From assembly GCA_963965975.1 (NCBI GenBank), contig OZ014425.1, forward strand, positions 315,001 to 379,000: a stretch of DNA of 64,000 nt, in the 5' to 3' direction. Position 1 is the first letter of the stretch; each line of letters starts with the position of its first letter. The stretch comes from Xestospongia bergquistia. Taxonomy: Eukaryota > Porifera > Demospongiae > Haplosclerida > Petrosiidae. Shown here piece by piece: positions 11,786 to 22,826 of the stretch. Made by a program: the position numbers and the translations under genes. The notes beneath the pieces are model-generated. The model was not told the origin of the DNA. It saw nothing but the letters and a program-made list of their open reading frames with translations, and did not search any database.

Positions 11786-12330
11786 ACACAGGAGTATGTT
11801 TACTGAAGGTATTACTAAACTTATACAGGATGTACAGGTATAACAGTAGTACAACAACACTTTTGTCAGAATCTCTTGTTAAACTCTTATCAAGTAAAAG
11901 AGAAAAATACAATAAATATCAGAGCTTATTATTGAAAACAGATACGCATGAATCATTTGTTCCTGATAGATACCAAGATGCTCATGAGTATTATGTTCTA
12001 CTAGTCAATAATTTAACTGAATTATTTGATGCAAGGTAAGGCCTTGTATAACATTTTAAAATGTTTATTATTGACTACAGGACAAAACAACTAGTAAAAC
12101 AAAAATTTCTAATGACTGGATGGAAACAGGTTACAATTCAGTAATATTTTTATCAGCTATCTGACTCTTTTTATCACAGTGACATGTAACAAATATAATT
12201 ACAGCGACAGTAAGATATTAAAAATACATCTTAGTAATGATATTAAGAGTGATACTCAGTATTGTGTTGAACAGGGTAACAAGAAAATTAACCTTCAGGA
12301 CTTGATGATTCAGACAATATTCTGGTATTT
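11786..12330 (+). pseudogene. USP-family deubiquitinase fragment, probably decayed
   Basis: The clearest piece is an open segment at 11830-12034 ending YQDAHEYYVLLVNNLTELF, which resembles the QDAHEFL box of ubiquitin-specific proteases. A GT-AG join to about 12082 continues it (TKQLVKQKFLMTGWKQ). A further piece around 12180-12330 (VTCNKYNYSDSK, then INLQDLMIQTIF) resembles the USP zinc ribbon and SLQDLL block, but no consistent splice keeps the frame. No catalytic Cys box with NTCYMN survives; upstream text near 11700 has only a weak relative (NMYVVN). It could be a very divergent gene, but a decaying copy is more likely. Confidence 0.4.
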
Positions 12331-12817
12331 TTAACTTTGTGCTTATAATTTATTATTTACCTGGTTTCTCTTGATGTACTATATTTTTACATTGCACTTT
12401 TTTTAAAAGTTTAAAGTTATCCCACCACTTCTTATAAAATTGAGACAAAATTATGAATGTCCATTTTTGTATTAACTGTTATATAAACAGTCTTAGGTTG
12501 ACCCTATATAATTAGCTAATCATAGCTACGACAAGGTAAGTCAAAAGCCATTACCTGCAGAAAAGCTGGAGTACTCGAGGAACTAAAGGAGCTGTTATAA
12601 ATTTAGATAGAGGCAACAAAAGATAATGACAAGTATTTAGGTAATAATAGTTATTTCTTAAGCCCCTATAAAATTAAAATATGATAAAAATTATTATAAT
12701 TAGTAGTGGTGTTCTAGTTTGCTTAAGTAGGACTAGTTTTATTCTTGGCCATTAAAAGTATAACTTTAGTTTTGATTATTTTAATTTTTTGATGCTAGTA
12801 ATCATATTCATAGGTGC
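12331..12817. other. noncoding AT-rich gap
   Basis: AT-rich sequence with no open frame of note and no repeat that I recognise. Confidence 0.6.
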
Positions 12818-13275
12818 CGTTAATGAGATTCATAGCGCTACACAGTAGCGCCCCACAAGAGGCTGAAGACAAAATCGTAAGTACATATAAAAAGAAACTC
12901 AAACCGTCATGAGTGCCAGTGTGTTGTGGGCCAGCGTTCTGCAATGCATCAGACCTCTGAGATGGTTACCAGCATACTCTACGGAGTATCCGAAAGGCCG
13001 ACTAGGATAGGGCTGGTAGTCTCCCTTTAAACGAGATGAGGCTGGTGTATTTGTGGTTCCCGGTTCCTGAATGCGACATTCCCTAAGAGCTGGAATCCCG
13101 TACGGCTGGTTTTAAGTTAGGGCGACGCTCCAGCCAGGATTACCTCGCGAAGACGAGGGTTACCAAGCCAGGTGGCGGTCCCAGCTAGCAATAGCAGGGA
13201 ATCCTGGAGCCTAAGTGGAAGCCTGAGTGGGTGAGCGAGTAGGAATCGTTTGGGCAACACACAAGGGTTTTTTTT
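12818..13275 (+). ncRNA. GC-rich structured element with T-run end; candidate RNA gene or retroposon
   Basis: A sharply GC-richer island in AT-rich flanks, without a long coding frame. Visible folds: GCGCTA/TAGCGC at 12835-12851; ATACTC-TACG-GAGTAT at 12974-12989 (a C(UACG)G loop, an extra-stable UNCG-type tetraloop); CCTCG/CGAGG at 13143-13158, nested inside a longer pair formed by 13127-13141 and 13200-13210. A TATAAAAAG box sits at 12886-12894, and the island ends in a run of nine T at about 13267-13275. The layout suits a Pol III transcript of about 350 nt with an external TATA promoter, but a SINE or the 5' part of a LINE could look similar. I found no match to 5S, 7SL, RNase P, MRP or U RNAs by eye. 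Confidence 0.4.
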
Positions 13276-13758
13276 TAATAAAAATAGATTTATTTTGTGT
13301 ATTAAGTTCTTGTAGACAGAGTCAGACAAATAGTGTTGATAGTCTTGATGTACCTTACATGTACTATTCCAAAACTAAATGCAATACTTGATAACTACAT
13401 TTGACAATTATGTAATACTGAGTGTGACACTAAATAGTATAGTTAGTTGTCTGCAAAACATTTTTTTTATTGTGTTAATTTCATATTACTAATGTAAAGT
13501 ATCATTGTCTCTTTTGATGTTACAACAAATAAAAATCCTTACCTAAACGCTATCAATCCACAACGTGTAACTTCTGCTTACATAAGAGAATGCAATAAAA
13601 AGAAGGAGTTAAAAATGTGGATAACCTGAAGTCTATTATAAGTACACACCCACTTTCATTATGAATAGAATTGTAAGCTATATCTAGACTAAAACTATAC
13701 AAAATTTGTTGAAATAAAAAAAGCAAATTTAAAAGAAGTTGTTGACTATATTCATCTT
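13276..13758. other. noncoding gap downstream of PACSIN
   Basis: AT-rich, presumably PACSIN 3' untranslated sequence nearest 13758. No gene or repeat recognised. Confidence 0.55.
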
Positions 13759-14597
13759 TTATTGTACAGCCTCAAAGTAGGACTCTGGTACATAACCATA
13801 CTGGTCTCCTAGCAACGCTTTAACCCAACCTCCATCACAATATTCAACAAAGAGTACAACATCTCCTTCTTGAAAGCTCAAATCGTCATCATCTTCAACT
13901 CCAACATAATCATACATTGCTCTCATTAACACACCCTCTTCCTCTATATCTCTCTTGAAATTTGGATCATGTTCATCTCCTGTCTCCTCGGATGCATGGG
14001 AAGATGAATGCTCCTCCCAGTCAGTTTTCTCGTAAATGTGTGTGTCATCTGTGTTAAACTCATCCAGTGATGGTTGAGTTTCTTCAAGTGATTGACAAGA
14101 CTCATTCTCATTCACAGAGGGACTAGTTTGAGTCTGAGGACTATGTATAAAGTATGTAAAAAATATAATTTATAATAATTTGTTTATGATCTTACTCGCT
14201 GTTTTCTGGATAATCACACTTTGAGCAGTACTCCTTTAAAAATAATGAAAAAAATATATATATTAAATAAATATATTTACTTCAAATTCAGGCCAGCTGT
14301 AACTCATATCAGGACCATAGTGTTGAGAATACCATTGTAAATCATCGTCAGGACTTACAAGAGATAAAGTATGACCACATACTTGATAGATACAGGGGAT
14401 TCTGAAAGTAAACAACATAGTTATTATTATGTAAACCTAACTGCTTAAAAATACTTTATGGATTAATTATTTAATATAACTGTTTGTCTAATGTCTTAAA
14501 ATATCATATACTCTACCCCCATTATTGTAACAGTAATACAGTACTGTGTACTGTATGCATGTGTGTGTGTGTGTGATTGTGTCGGTGTGGGTGTGAT

Positions 14598-14632
<35 letters not shown>

Positions 14633-15615
14633 GTGATTGTGTGTGATTATGTGTGTGTGTGTGATTATAGTTAATTTAATTATTGCAGTTTGTCCTTTAA
14701 CAAATTGATCATTGCATTAGAAAACTATGTTATAACTGTTCACACAACATAAACAGATGATTGCTTAATGTTGACACTTTAAATATTTTCATTATAAACT
14801 TCTAACCTTTCATCTTTACTCATATCAATCATTGTTTTCACAGTCATCAATATTTCTTTGAAAAACTCAATTCTTGCTTTCTCAAATATCTGACATTTGT
14901 CAAATTCACGTTTCATGTCCTCAATGTAACGATTTTTATAATGAACAACATCAATGAGACGATCTTTGTATTTCTCCAGATTTTTCTCTTTCTCCTTCTC
15001 AGTTTTTTCCTTTTTCTCTCTCAGCTTTTGTATCTGCTCTAAACTTGTCTCAGTATAATTTGTCTCAGCATTAGATAACAACAATGTTACACTATCAAGC
15101 TCCTTTGATGTATTATGATAAGCTTTCTTAGCTTTGTTGCAACGACTGAGGTTCTTGGACCAAGGTTTTTGAGCTCTATTAAACCCGTCATCAGCTCGTT
15201 TTGCCTCCTTCCATTGTCCACTAATAGCTTTGTGATAATGTTGAGCTCTCCACTCTGCCATCTTCTTTGCAATATCTTTCACTTTTTTGCATATTTCTTC
15301 ATGAATGTCTGCCTGCCGTGATGCTTCGAGTGCTAAACTCTTCCAACCATTTTCCAAAGTTCCATACTCTGGTCCTTTATTGGTAGATTCATCCCATTTT
15401 TTAGACCATTGACGCAAGTGTTTGGCGTATTTTGATTCAATATCTGCTCTTTCTTGAATCATCTTCACTAACTCTGAGCAAAGCTTGGCTCCATCATCAA
15501 TTCGTCGAACAACTTTTCGATAGTTGCCAATATCCCAGAAACTTTGAGTCTGAGCAACGAGATCTAGTTCTTCTTCACTCTTTGCAAATGATTTGGTCTC
15601 TTTCAGTGTACTCAT
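13759..15615 (-). CDS. PACSIN: PACSIN/syndapin F-BAR and SH3 protein
   Basis: Four exons (14807-15615, 14281-14401, about 14209-14246, 13759-14140) join to 449 residues. Residues 1-270 form an F-BAR domain with the PACSIN start (SFWDIGNYRKVVRRIDDG, then YAKHLRQWSKKW). The segment SYSWPEFEEYC matches the W-P-x-F/Y-E-E box that follows the F-BAR in PACSINs. The acidic linker lacks an NPF motif, so the EHD-binding motif of vertebrate PACSINs is not seen. A C-terminal SH3 (MRAMYDYVGVEDDDDLSF, GWVKALLGDQYGYVPESYFE) has the ALYDY-type, W and P-x-x-Y residues. F-BAR/SH3 proteins of this family bend membranes and recruit dynamin and N-WASP during endocytosis. Confidence 0.9.
14557..14668 (+). repeat. 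(GT)n microsatellite
   Basis: Imperfect GT array with GATTAT interruptions, in the first intron of PACSIN. Confidence 0.9.
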
Positions 15616-15838
15616 AATTACACAATAATAGAATCTATCAATGCAAAGCCTTACAAATGCAAATTAGTATAAATTATTAATGTCAATCTTAAAATATTGA
15701 TTTTTCCTTAAAATATTAGATTTTTCTTAATAAATCTTACCAATTAAAGATCTGTTGAAAAAGAGAAGACACTAGAGAAAGGAACAATTGTTAATCAAGA
15801 GTCGAGTTGAAAGGGCGTGTCTATTCAAACAGTAAAAC

Positions 15839-15849
15839 TGCGCATGCGT
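15839..15849 (+). promoter_or_regulatory. NRF1-like palindrome between PACSIN and RPS10
   Basis: TGCGCATGCGT lies 224 bp upstream of the PACSIN start codon and 162 bp before the RPS10 start codon. It is identical to the site upstream of FERRY3. A likely RPS10 5' UTR intron follows (donor near 15890, acceptor near 15996). Confidence 0.5.
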
Positions 15850-16000
15850 AGTTTGAAAATCCTCGTGGAATATCTATTTGGAAGAAGAGGTTAGTTGTAG
15901 TGTATCGTCGTTCATCTTTCTATTCAATCGTCTGTCTACTACCAAAATTACTATTAAAGACACGACTAATTATATAGTTTATGTTCATTATTTAGCTATA

Positions 16001-17111
16001 ATGCTTATTCCCAAAAAGAACCGTAAACTTATATACGAACACCTCTTTAAAGAGGGAGTAATGGTGGCCAAAAAGGACTTCAATTTACCCAAACATCCAG
16101 ATATTGATGTACCAAATTTACACGTCATTAAAGCTCTTCAGGTATATACCTATTCATATATACTTCAATAAACTCTGTGTTTGAATAGTCCTTAAAATCT
16201 CGTGGTTATGTAAAGGAACAGTTTTCTTGGAGGTGGTATTATTGGTATTTAACCAATGAAGGTAAGCTGAGGTATTGATTTTTATAGTTTTAATTATATT
16301 TTTTTAATAGGTATTCAGTACTTGAGAGATTATCTTCATTTGCCTCAAGAGATTGTTCCAGCCACACTAAAAAGACCAGTTAGAACAGAAACTGCTAAAC
16401 CTAGACCCAGAGGTTAGTGAGTCGACACAACAATTATTATTATTGTGTTGTCTCTTAGATATTGATAGACCAATGAGGGATGAACGTGACGAGAGAGATG
16501 CTTATAGGAGGCCTCAAGAATGTATGTTTTAAAGAACAATTTAATTATGTATTTATGTTCGCTATAGTTGGTGATGAGAAAAAAACAGGTGCTGGACCTG
16601 GGGCTAGTTTTGACCCAAGCTTCCAATTTGTAAGTTTACTTTACTTTTTAATGCACCTGCCCTTCCTATAAAAAGCACTCCTTGGTAGATGTTGCTCACT
16701 CATTCAAGCTTCTTAGCTCCCACTCATCATGGTCATACATCTAATAAATGTATGTCTTATAACGAGTGAAGACTAAGGGGTGTGGTGAAGTGACATCGTT
16801 GATCTATGGAGGTGTCATCAGGAAGGAAATCAACTGCTTAAATAAGCAGTAGCAGAAGTGGGTGTGACCCCTGAGGACCACTTTTTCAATGTCTGCTGAA
16901 GGGGTTTACAATTACTTTTGTTACAATAATTGTGCATACTATACCTCCTAAACTAATAGCAAAGGAGGTAGAGCCTTTATAGTCTTGTGTCCCTTTTAAG
17001 AGAGAATCTGGCCACAAGACTTATCTTAAACTTTCATATTATATATGTAAACTTTCTCTACAGCGTCAAGGTTATGGGCGTGGTCAAGGACAAGGGTTTG
17101 TGTCTTCTTAA
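16001..17111 (+). CDS. RPS10: 40S ribosomal protein S10 (eS10)
   Basis: Six exons (16001-16141, 16189-16261, 16311-16412, 16459-16521, 16568-16629, 17064-17111) give 162 residues; human has 165. The sequence is strongly conserved: [19 protein letters not shown], then [52 protein letters not shown], and a Gly/Arg/Gln-rich tail ([10 protein letters not shown]). The start is set by the conserved MLxPKKNR; a preceding noncoding exon is likely. The last intron (434 bp) is about ten times longer than the others. Tail-to-tail with DNAI7, with 53 bp between the stop codons. Confidence 0.95.
16630..17063 (+). other. long last intron of RPS10, candidate host of an intronic small RNA
   Basis: Contains three compact hairpins: CATACAT/ATGTATG at 16734-16754, CTGCTTA/TAAGCAG at 16834-16849, and ACCCCT/AGGGGT at 16867-16905 followed two bases later by ACA. 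Ribosomal protein introns often carry snoRNAs. The last hairpin plus ACA recalls an H/ACA end but is shorter than usual, and no H box or C/D pair could be set with confidence. Confidence 0.25.
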
Positions 17112-17150
17112 AGACTCAATAATAATATGTACCTGTTTTATCAGAAAATT

Positions 17151-17156
17151 AATAAA
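17151..17156 (+). terminator. AATAAA poly(A) signal of RPS10
   Basis: Lies 40 bp after the RPS10 stop and 9 bp before the end of the opposite DNAI7 coding region, so RPS10 mRNA should end inside antisense DNAI7 coding sequence. Confidence 0.6.
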
Positions 17157-17164
17157 TGTTTTGT

Positions 17165-20100
17165 TTAACAAGTTGCTACAAGTGGTCGGGTTGCCATTAA
17201 TAGTTGTTGTACAGTATGTACATGTTGTGGGGAAGTGTTGTTAACCAGGTCCAATGTGACTGGAAAAGAAATCATCATTAGTGTTGTGTATAACTCAGAG
17301 TGTGTCTGAAAAGAATGGTTTGTATTTTATGTAATGTATAGTAGTAGTAGTATACTTACTAACTGTCCATCTGCTATGGCATCTGAAAAGGAATTGCTAT
17401 CCTCTGATATTTTTAATTTGTAGCTTTTATTAGTACCAGTTACATAAACATTCCACTTTAACTGAAAGCAACAATGATTAATACATTAATGACAAATAAG
17501 ATGATTTACCTGTTCAGGATCAGGATCTTTTTGTAATATCTTCCAGTGATCTTGTGAGCATTCTGTAGCTTGAATGATCACATTTTCTTGTCCTCCTTTA
17601 TTGTTCCATTGGCTCCATTGGAAACCCCACCCACCACTAGTCATAGCCATATATTCATACACACTAATTTCTAACCCTCTATTCTATATAATGATAATAC
17701 ATATAGTATTAAGGGAGATGTCTAACCTTGACAGTCAGCGAGGTGTATTTATCTGCATCTAATGCAGGAAAGAAGTGGAATCCCACACTAGTTAAAGCCT
17801 ATGATATATAATAATGCATTACATAATAGTTACTGACAATTTATTACTTTGATTATTAAAGGAACAGACAGTGGGACATTGAGTAATTCAGCTGTAATTG
17901 GGTCATCTGATGGCTTTACTAAAATACAATCAGAATCCTGTTAGAGGTCAACTAAAGTATATGTGGACAATACTGTTTGTCACCTTTATCTCCAAGGACA
18001 AGTCAACTATGCCTCCAGTTATGTGAAAAAGTGTGTGGTTAATTCCAAGTGGGAGGAGTTCCCATGATTGATATGGAAGATTAATATATGTGTCCTAACC
18101 GAATTAAACCAGACCATTTAATGAACAATCAACTTACTGTCATTATTGCTAATGGTGCAAACTGGCACATTTGAAATGATACATTTTTGTTTGCTAATAA
18201 TAGTGATAATAATAGTTATAACATGGAGCCACTCACAGAGGTCAAAGTTCACTTCTTTGAGACCCCCAGTTCTCCACATGACCTTCTCTTTATCCCATTG
18301 TGCTAATTGCAATGCCTCTACTTCTGAAAACAAGTACTTATCTGGTAAACTAAACAAAGGATAGCACCATCTAGCATATTGTAATAAACTTACTTTAATG
18401 TTATAGAGATTGGTGATGGTATACCTGAAGCGTCAACTGGATGAGGAGCAACGACCACCCCTTGCATCATTGCTATGATACAATTAATGAAGTATTTCTC
18501 ATAATAGAATATCCACCTTGTTTTATTGTCCAGTTGTTAGCAATCTTAGGTTGTGGAGGTAATGTAAGTAGATCTAGAAGAATTGGACCTCCTGCTATAG
18601 AACAACACCTCATGTTAACTTCATCTACATCTAAGTCATTGCCATCTTTCTGACTTTCCACAATGTCACTAAGATTACTATCTTCTCCTTCTTTATTATT
18701 ACTTGTAATTAAGTTATTAATATTAAGGGAATTACCTTTTTTTAGTTCATGTTCTTCTCTGTCATCATTACTTGTTATTGCCTATAGTATATACTGGTAA
18801 GATGACAATTATATGAAATGAACCTCTTGTGGAATCTCCTCAGTCACTTTTTGATCCATAACAGAACTCTATAACAACAATTATAATATGTTAATCTCAT
18901 AACTACTTCACATACTTTAGCTGAACCATTTCGACTTGTTTTACTGCTGGGTACACTGGTCTTTTCTCCAGACAGTTGACTGTTAACTTCATCTTTATCA
19001 TCTGGTCTATTCCCCATGTCTTCATCTGTAGTATTTCCTTGACTGTTCTCTTGGATGTCAAGAACAGATTCAGTTGGTTCACTTGATTCATTGGAGTGTG
19101 ATATGGGACAAGTGTATGTCCTGCACAGAGGAGAGAGGATATCGTAAGTGGGATACATAACTCTGACAGCTACATCAGCTAGAAGCATTGATTTAGGAAG
19201 CTCTAAATTGAACCCACGCAATTGAAAAGTGAAGTCTTTCAATCTACAAATAAAAAGAGAAGCCTTGAACATAAAATACAATAATGCTCATTTTTAGTTG
19301 ACCTTGGATTTTTAACAATGTTACACCACAGACAGTATGTTAGTGCTGGTATTTTGCTCTCAAGTATCAAATTAAATGTCTCAGGATCAATGTGATCATT
19401 AGGATTATCCATTGCATGTCGAGTAGCTTGATCAATTTCACTTTGAATCAAATCATGAATCTAGATATATCAGATAAACAACACATAATATATAGTTAAA
19501 TTTGTTCTAGTTCCATATTAATACTTAATTGTATTATTTTGTTATATAATTTATCACACATTCAAATGGTATTATTTACTACTGTAATAGCATGCTTGAT
19601 ATATGACAGTAACTGTTTACAGGAAATCCCCAGTACACACACACACACACACACACACATGGAATTGGAACTAAGGGTATATACAATATGTGACTGATTA
19701 TCATCAGTGGAATGTCAACATTTACTACCTGGTTGACATAATTAGCTGTTGACCTCGCTTCCTCTTCTTGTTTCAAACTCTTTTCAATATTATCTAATAA
19801 CTAGAAAGAAAAACAAGTTAAGAGATCATGATATGAAGCCTTAAAAGCAATGACATCATTATGACATTATGTGTATTGTCTCACCTCGAGTAATTTTTCA
19901 ATTCTATTAAATGACTCCTCCATTGATTTTGCACATGGCTTCTCTTTATATAAACTGAAATATGTATTAAGTGCCTTATCATCAGTCACAGCTGGCAAAG
20001 GATTACATGATATGTAATGTTGCCACTATGTATAATAAATAACAATGACACAACTATATTAGTTTACTTCTCTGTCTTCTCTTTCTTTTTTCTTAAATTC

Positions 20101-20442
20101 TTGAACCTTCTCTGTTAGTTTCTCTTTGACTTGTATCAATTGACTAGTCTCAACTTCAAAACGAGCTTTCTCTTCCGCTTTTAGTCTTTCCTCTTCTTCT
20201 CTTTGTAGTCTGAACTCTTCCTCTCTTTTATGCCGTTCTTCTTCATCTCTTAGTCGTTGTTCCTCTGCAAATGATAATTAAATTATCAATGACATAGTTC
20301 TCATACCTTCCTCTTGAGCTTTTCTTGCAGCTTCTTCTTGTTTTTTTCGGTCTTTATCTGATTTGCCTGATGCTCTTTTGGGTGGCTATATTTGTAAGAA
20401 GTTATACTTATTTTAATAGTAATGAACACAACTACTTACCAT
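17165..20442 (-). CDS. DNAI7: dynein axonemal intermediate chain 7 (CASC1/IC97 homologue)
   Basis: Multi-exon. The first coding exon supplies only the ATG (20440-20442), with GT immediately after; the next exon begins PPKRASGKSDKDRKKQ, matching the M-G-P-K type start of CASC1. A charged helical N-terminal region follows, then QWQHYISCNPLP (QWKHYIQCD in human), YCLWCNIVKNPRLKDFTFQL, LADVAVRVMYPTYD, the hallmark GGPILLDLLTLPPQPK, MWRTGG, SWELLPLG, and a C-terminal helical end THSELYTTLMMISFP with stop at 17165. DNAI7 belongs to the axonemal inner-arm dynein system and is needed for normal ciliary beating. It is head-to-head with MIPEP (72 bp between starts). A (CA)n tract sits in an intron at 19634-19659. 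Confidence 0.87.
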
Positions 20443-20514
20443 CTCCTGTTAGCCTGAAGGTCGTTACCATGGTAATTAGCCACACCCTATTAATTACTTT
20501 TACTCTGATCTAAA
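20443..20514. promoter_or_regulatory. 72-bp bidirectional gap, DNAI7 / MIPEP
   Basis: Shortest-class divergent gap. It includes an ACCATGGT palindrome at about 20468-20475 and one copy of the scattered CCACACCC motif at about 20483-20490; no TATA box. Confidence 0.4.
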
Positions 20515-22542
20515 ATGCAGAGAACATTCTTGAACGTAAAACGTTTTTTTTCTCTTATAAAGATGCCAGTATTCAACAAATTGCAACTTTTATTTAGAAC
20601 CATATCAAGTGCAAGTAATACCTCAACAGGTTTGTTCACCAATCCTTATCTGACCACACCCCTAGGCTTTGACACACTCACCGCCAACACAATTAGAGAT
20701 GCACAAGTATTGGTCCACCAACTTACTACTTCCACAAATCCTAAATTGATCTTACAAAAATTTGATGAACTATCTGATTTGCTCTGTCGTACAGCAGACC
20801 TTGCGGAATGTGTACGCCTACTTCACCCAGAAGAGAAATATATTGAATATGCACAGAAATGTTGTACTAATATTGGGAACTATGTAGAGGAACTTAACAC
20901 TACAACTGGTCTATATGATGCCTTAAAATATGCTACAGATAATGGGAACTTAGATGAGGTATCTGCTAGACATGCAGCCTCGTTAATGCACGACTTTGAA
21001 ATAAGTGGTATCCACTTGAGTCAAAATGATCGCAGAAAAGTTGTCGAATTAAACCAATTAATTCTTTCATTAAGCCACACATTCATGAATCAATGTTCAG
21101 AGCCTGTAGTCATTGAGACGAACAAAGCACCCAATATTATACAAACTACTGCTGGGTTATTTCCTACCCACAAAGATTTGTTGTACATTACTCATGTTCC
21201 TTATAGCAGCGATGACCACACACTTCGAGAACATTGTTATCGTCTTTACTATTCCACTAATCATAACAATAATTCTATTCTCGAGGCTTTATTAGATGCT
21301 CGATTTCAACTGGCACAGTTTGTAGGGTATGACACATTTGCCCACCGGACATTAAAGGATAGCATGGCAGGAAGTCCTAAGGTAGTAATGGAGTTTCTTA
21401 ATGCCCTCAATAAGCGCATTCTACCTTTAGCTAAAGAAGAAGCTGATGAAATGCTTGCAATGAAAAGGTTACATACCACAGGAGATTCATTGTTAGGTCC
21501 TTGGGATATCACCTGGGTATTCAACAAGACTAGAGAAAAATACTTCGATAAATTTTCAGGACTAGAGGAATATTTCTCCTTAAATACTTGTATGGATGGA
21601 ATAAATCATCTCCTTCAGTCTCTCTTTGACCTTAAACTTGAACTAGTGTCAACTCAACCAGGAGAAACGTGGCATAAGACAGTAAGTAAGTATTCTTTTC
21701 TTCTGCAGAACAACATATTAGGTCATTTATATTGTGACTGGTATAATCTTCATACTAAGAAAGCTACTGATTGTCAGTTCACCATCCAAGGAGGTCGCTT
21801 ACAAAACAATGGATCATACCAGATGCCTATTAGTACATTGTCACTCTCTCTATCACCTGGACAACCAGTACTACTGTCTCAACATGCTGTTGAAAACTTG
21901 TTTCATGAGATGGGCCATGCCATCCATTCTATTCTGGGTCGATCTCCTTACCAGAATACATCTGGAACACGATGTTCTACAGACTTTGCTGAAGTACCTT
22001 CAAACCTAATGGAGCTGTTCCTAAAGGATCACAGAGTGTTAACATCTTTTGCTAAACATTATAAAACTCACTTATCCCTTCCTCATGAAGCAGTAGCATT
22101 CCTCCAACTTTCTTCCAACCTTTATCCAGCATTTACAGCTCAACAACAAATTCTGTACTCTGTAATGGACCAACACTTTCACAGTAGACACCCTCTAGGC
22201 CAATCCACTACAGATCTCTTTGCCGATCTCCACAACCACTATTCCGTTATTGACCACACCCCCAATACAGCTTGGTTTTTACGTTTCACTCATTTATATA
22301 CATATGCTGGTAAGTATTACTCTTATCTATGGTCTAGAGCTGTTGCTAATCTCATTTGGAGAAAATGTTTTCAAGATGATCCTTTTTCTCGTGTGAAAGG
22401 AGATTATTATCATAAAAAAATGCTAGCCTATGGTGGAGGTATACATCCCTTAAAACTAGTGAGAAATGTGTTAGGATATGAACCTACTGTAATGGAACTA
22501 GTTGATGCTTATTATCAAGAGATAGTAGACCTCAAAGAATAA
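20515..22542 (+). CDS. MIPEP: mitochondrial intermediate peptidase
   Basis: One uninterrupted frame of 675 codons; human MIPEP has 713. The N-terminus is Arg/Lys-rich without acidic residues (MQRTFLNVKRFFSLIK), as in a mitochondrial presequence, followed by GLFTNPYLTTPLGFDTLT, which matches the mature start of the family. The M3 thimet-oligopeptidase zinc motif HEMGH is at residues 464-468 and the third ligand Glu is at 493 (FAEVPSN). The enzyme removes an octapeptide from precursors already cut by MPP in the matrix. The start at 20515 gives the longest presequence; Met17 (20563) is an alternative. Lack of introns is odd beside intron-rich neighbours. Confidence 0.95.
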   Translation: MQRTFLNVKRFFSLIKMPVFNKLQLLFRTISSASNTSTGLFTNPYLTTPLGFDTLTANTIRDAQVLVHQLTTSTNPKLILQKFDELSDLLCRTADLAECVRLLHPEEKYIEYAQKCCTNIGNYVEELNTTTGLYDALKYATDNGNLDEVSARHAASLMHDFEISGIHLSQNDRRKVVELNQLILSLSHTFMNQCSEPVVIETNKAPNIIQTTAGLFPTHKDLLYITHVPYSSDDHTLREHCYRLYYSTNHNNNSILEALLDARFQLAQFVGYDTFAHRTLKDSMAGSPKVVMEFLNALNKRILPLAKEEADEMLAMKRLHTTGDSLLGPWDITWVFNKTREKYFDKFSGLEEYFSLNTCMDGINHLLQSLFDLKLELVSTQPGETWHKTVSKYSFLLQNNILGHLYCDWYNLHTKKATDCQFTIQGGRLQNNGSYQMPISTLSLSLSPGQPVLLSQHAVENLFHEMGHAIHSILGRSPYQNTSGTRCSTDFAEVPSNLMELFLKDHRVLTSFAKHYKTHLSLPHEAVAFLQLSSNLYPAFTAQQQILYSVMDQHFHSRHPLGQSTTDLFADLHNHYSVIDHTPNTAWFLRFTHLYTYAGKYYSYLWSRAVANLIWRKCFQDDPFSRVKGDYYHKKMLAYGGGIHPLKLVRNVLGYEPTVMELVDAYYQEIVDLKE

Positions 22543-22826
22543 GTACGTTAGTACAAATTAATTATAATGTGCCAAGTTATTTGAAAAATGCAATGATAAA
22601 AATTAAACCACACAAACACAAGATAACAACTAGATTATATAGCGTGTGGGTGCTTAATGAAGGAGAACACACCCTTAATTTACAACACATTGTAAATGGA
22701 TCGCATCGAGTTATATATACTAGAGTACATATATGAAGAGTATGTTTTCATGTGAACAGTTTACCTGGTTTTAATAGCGTGTATAGTAACAAGAGAGTTA
22801 TACAAAATGGTGCTATATACTAAATG

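Noticed and set aside
16681-16760. C/D-box snoRNA on the minus strand using ATGATGA
   Set aside because: No D box or terminal stem in proper spacing could be found.
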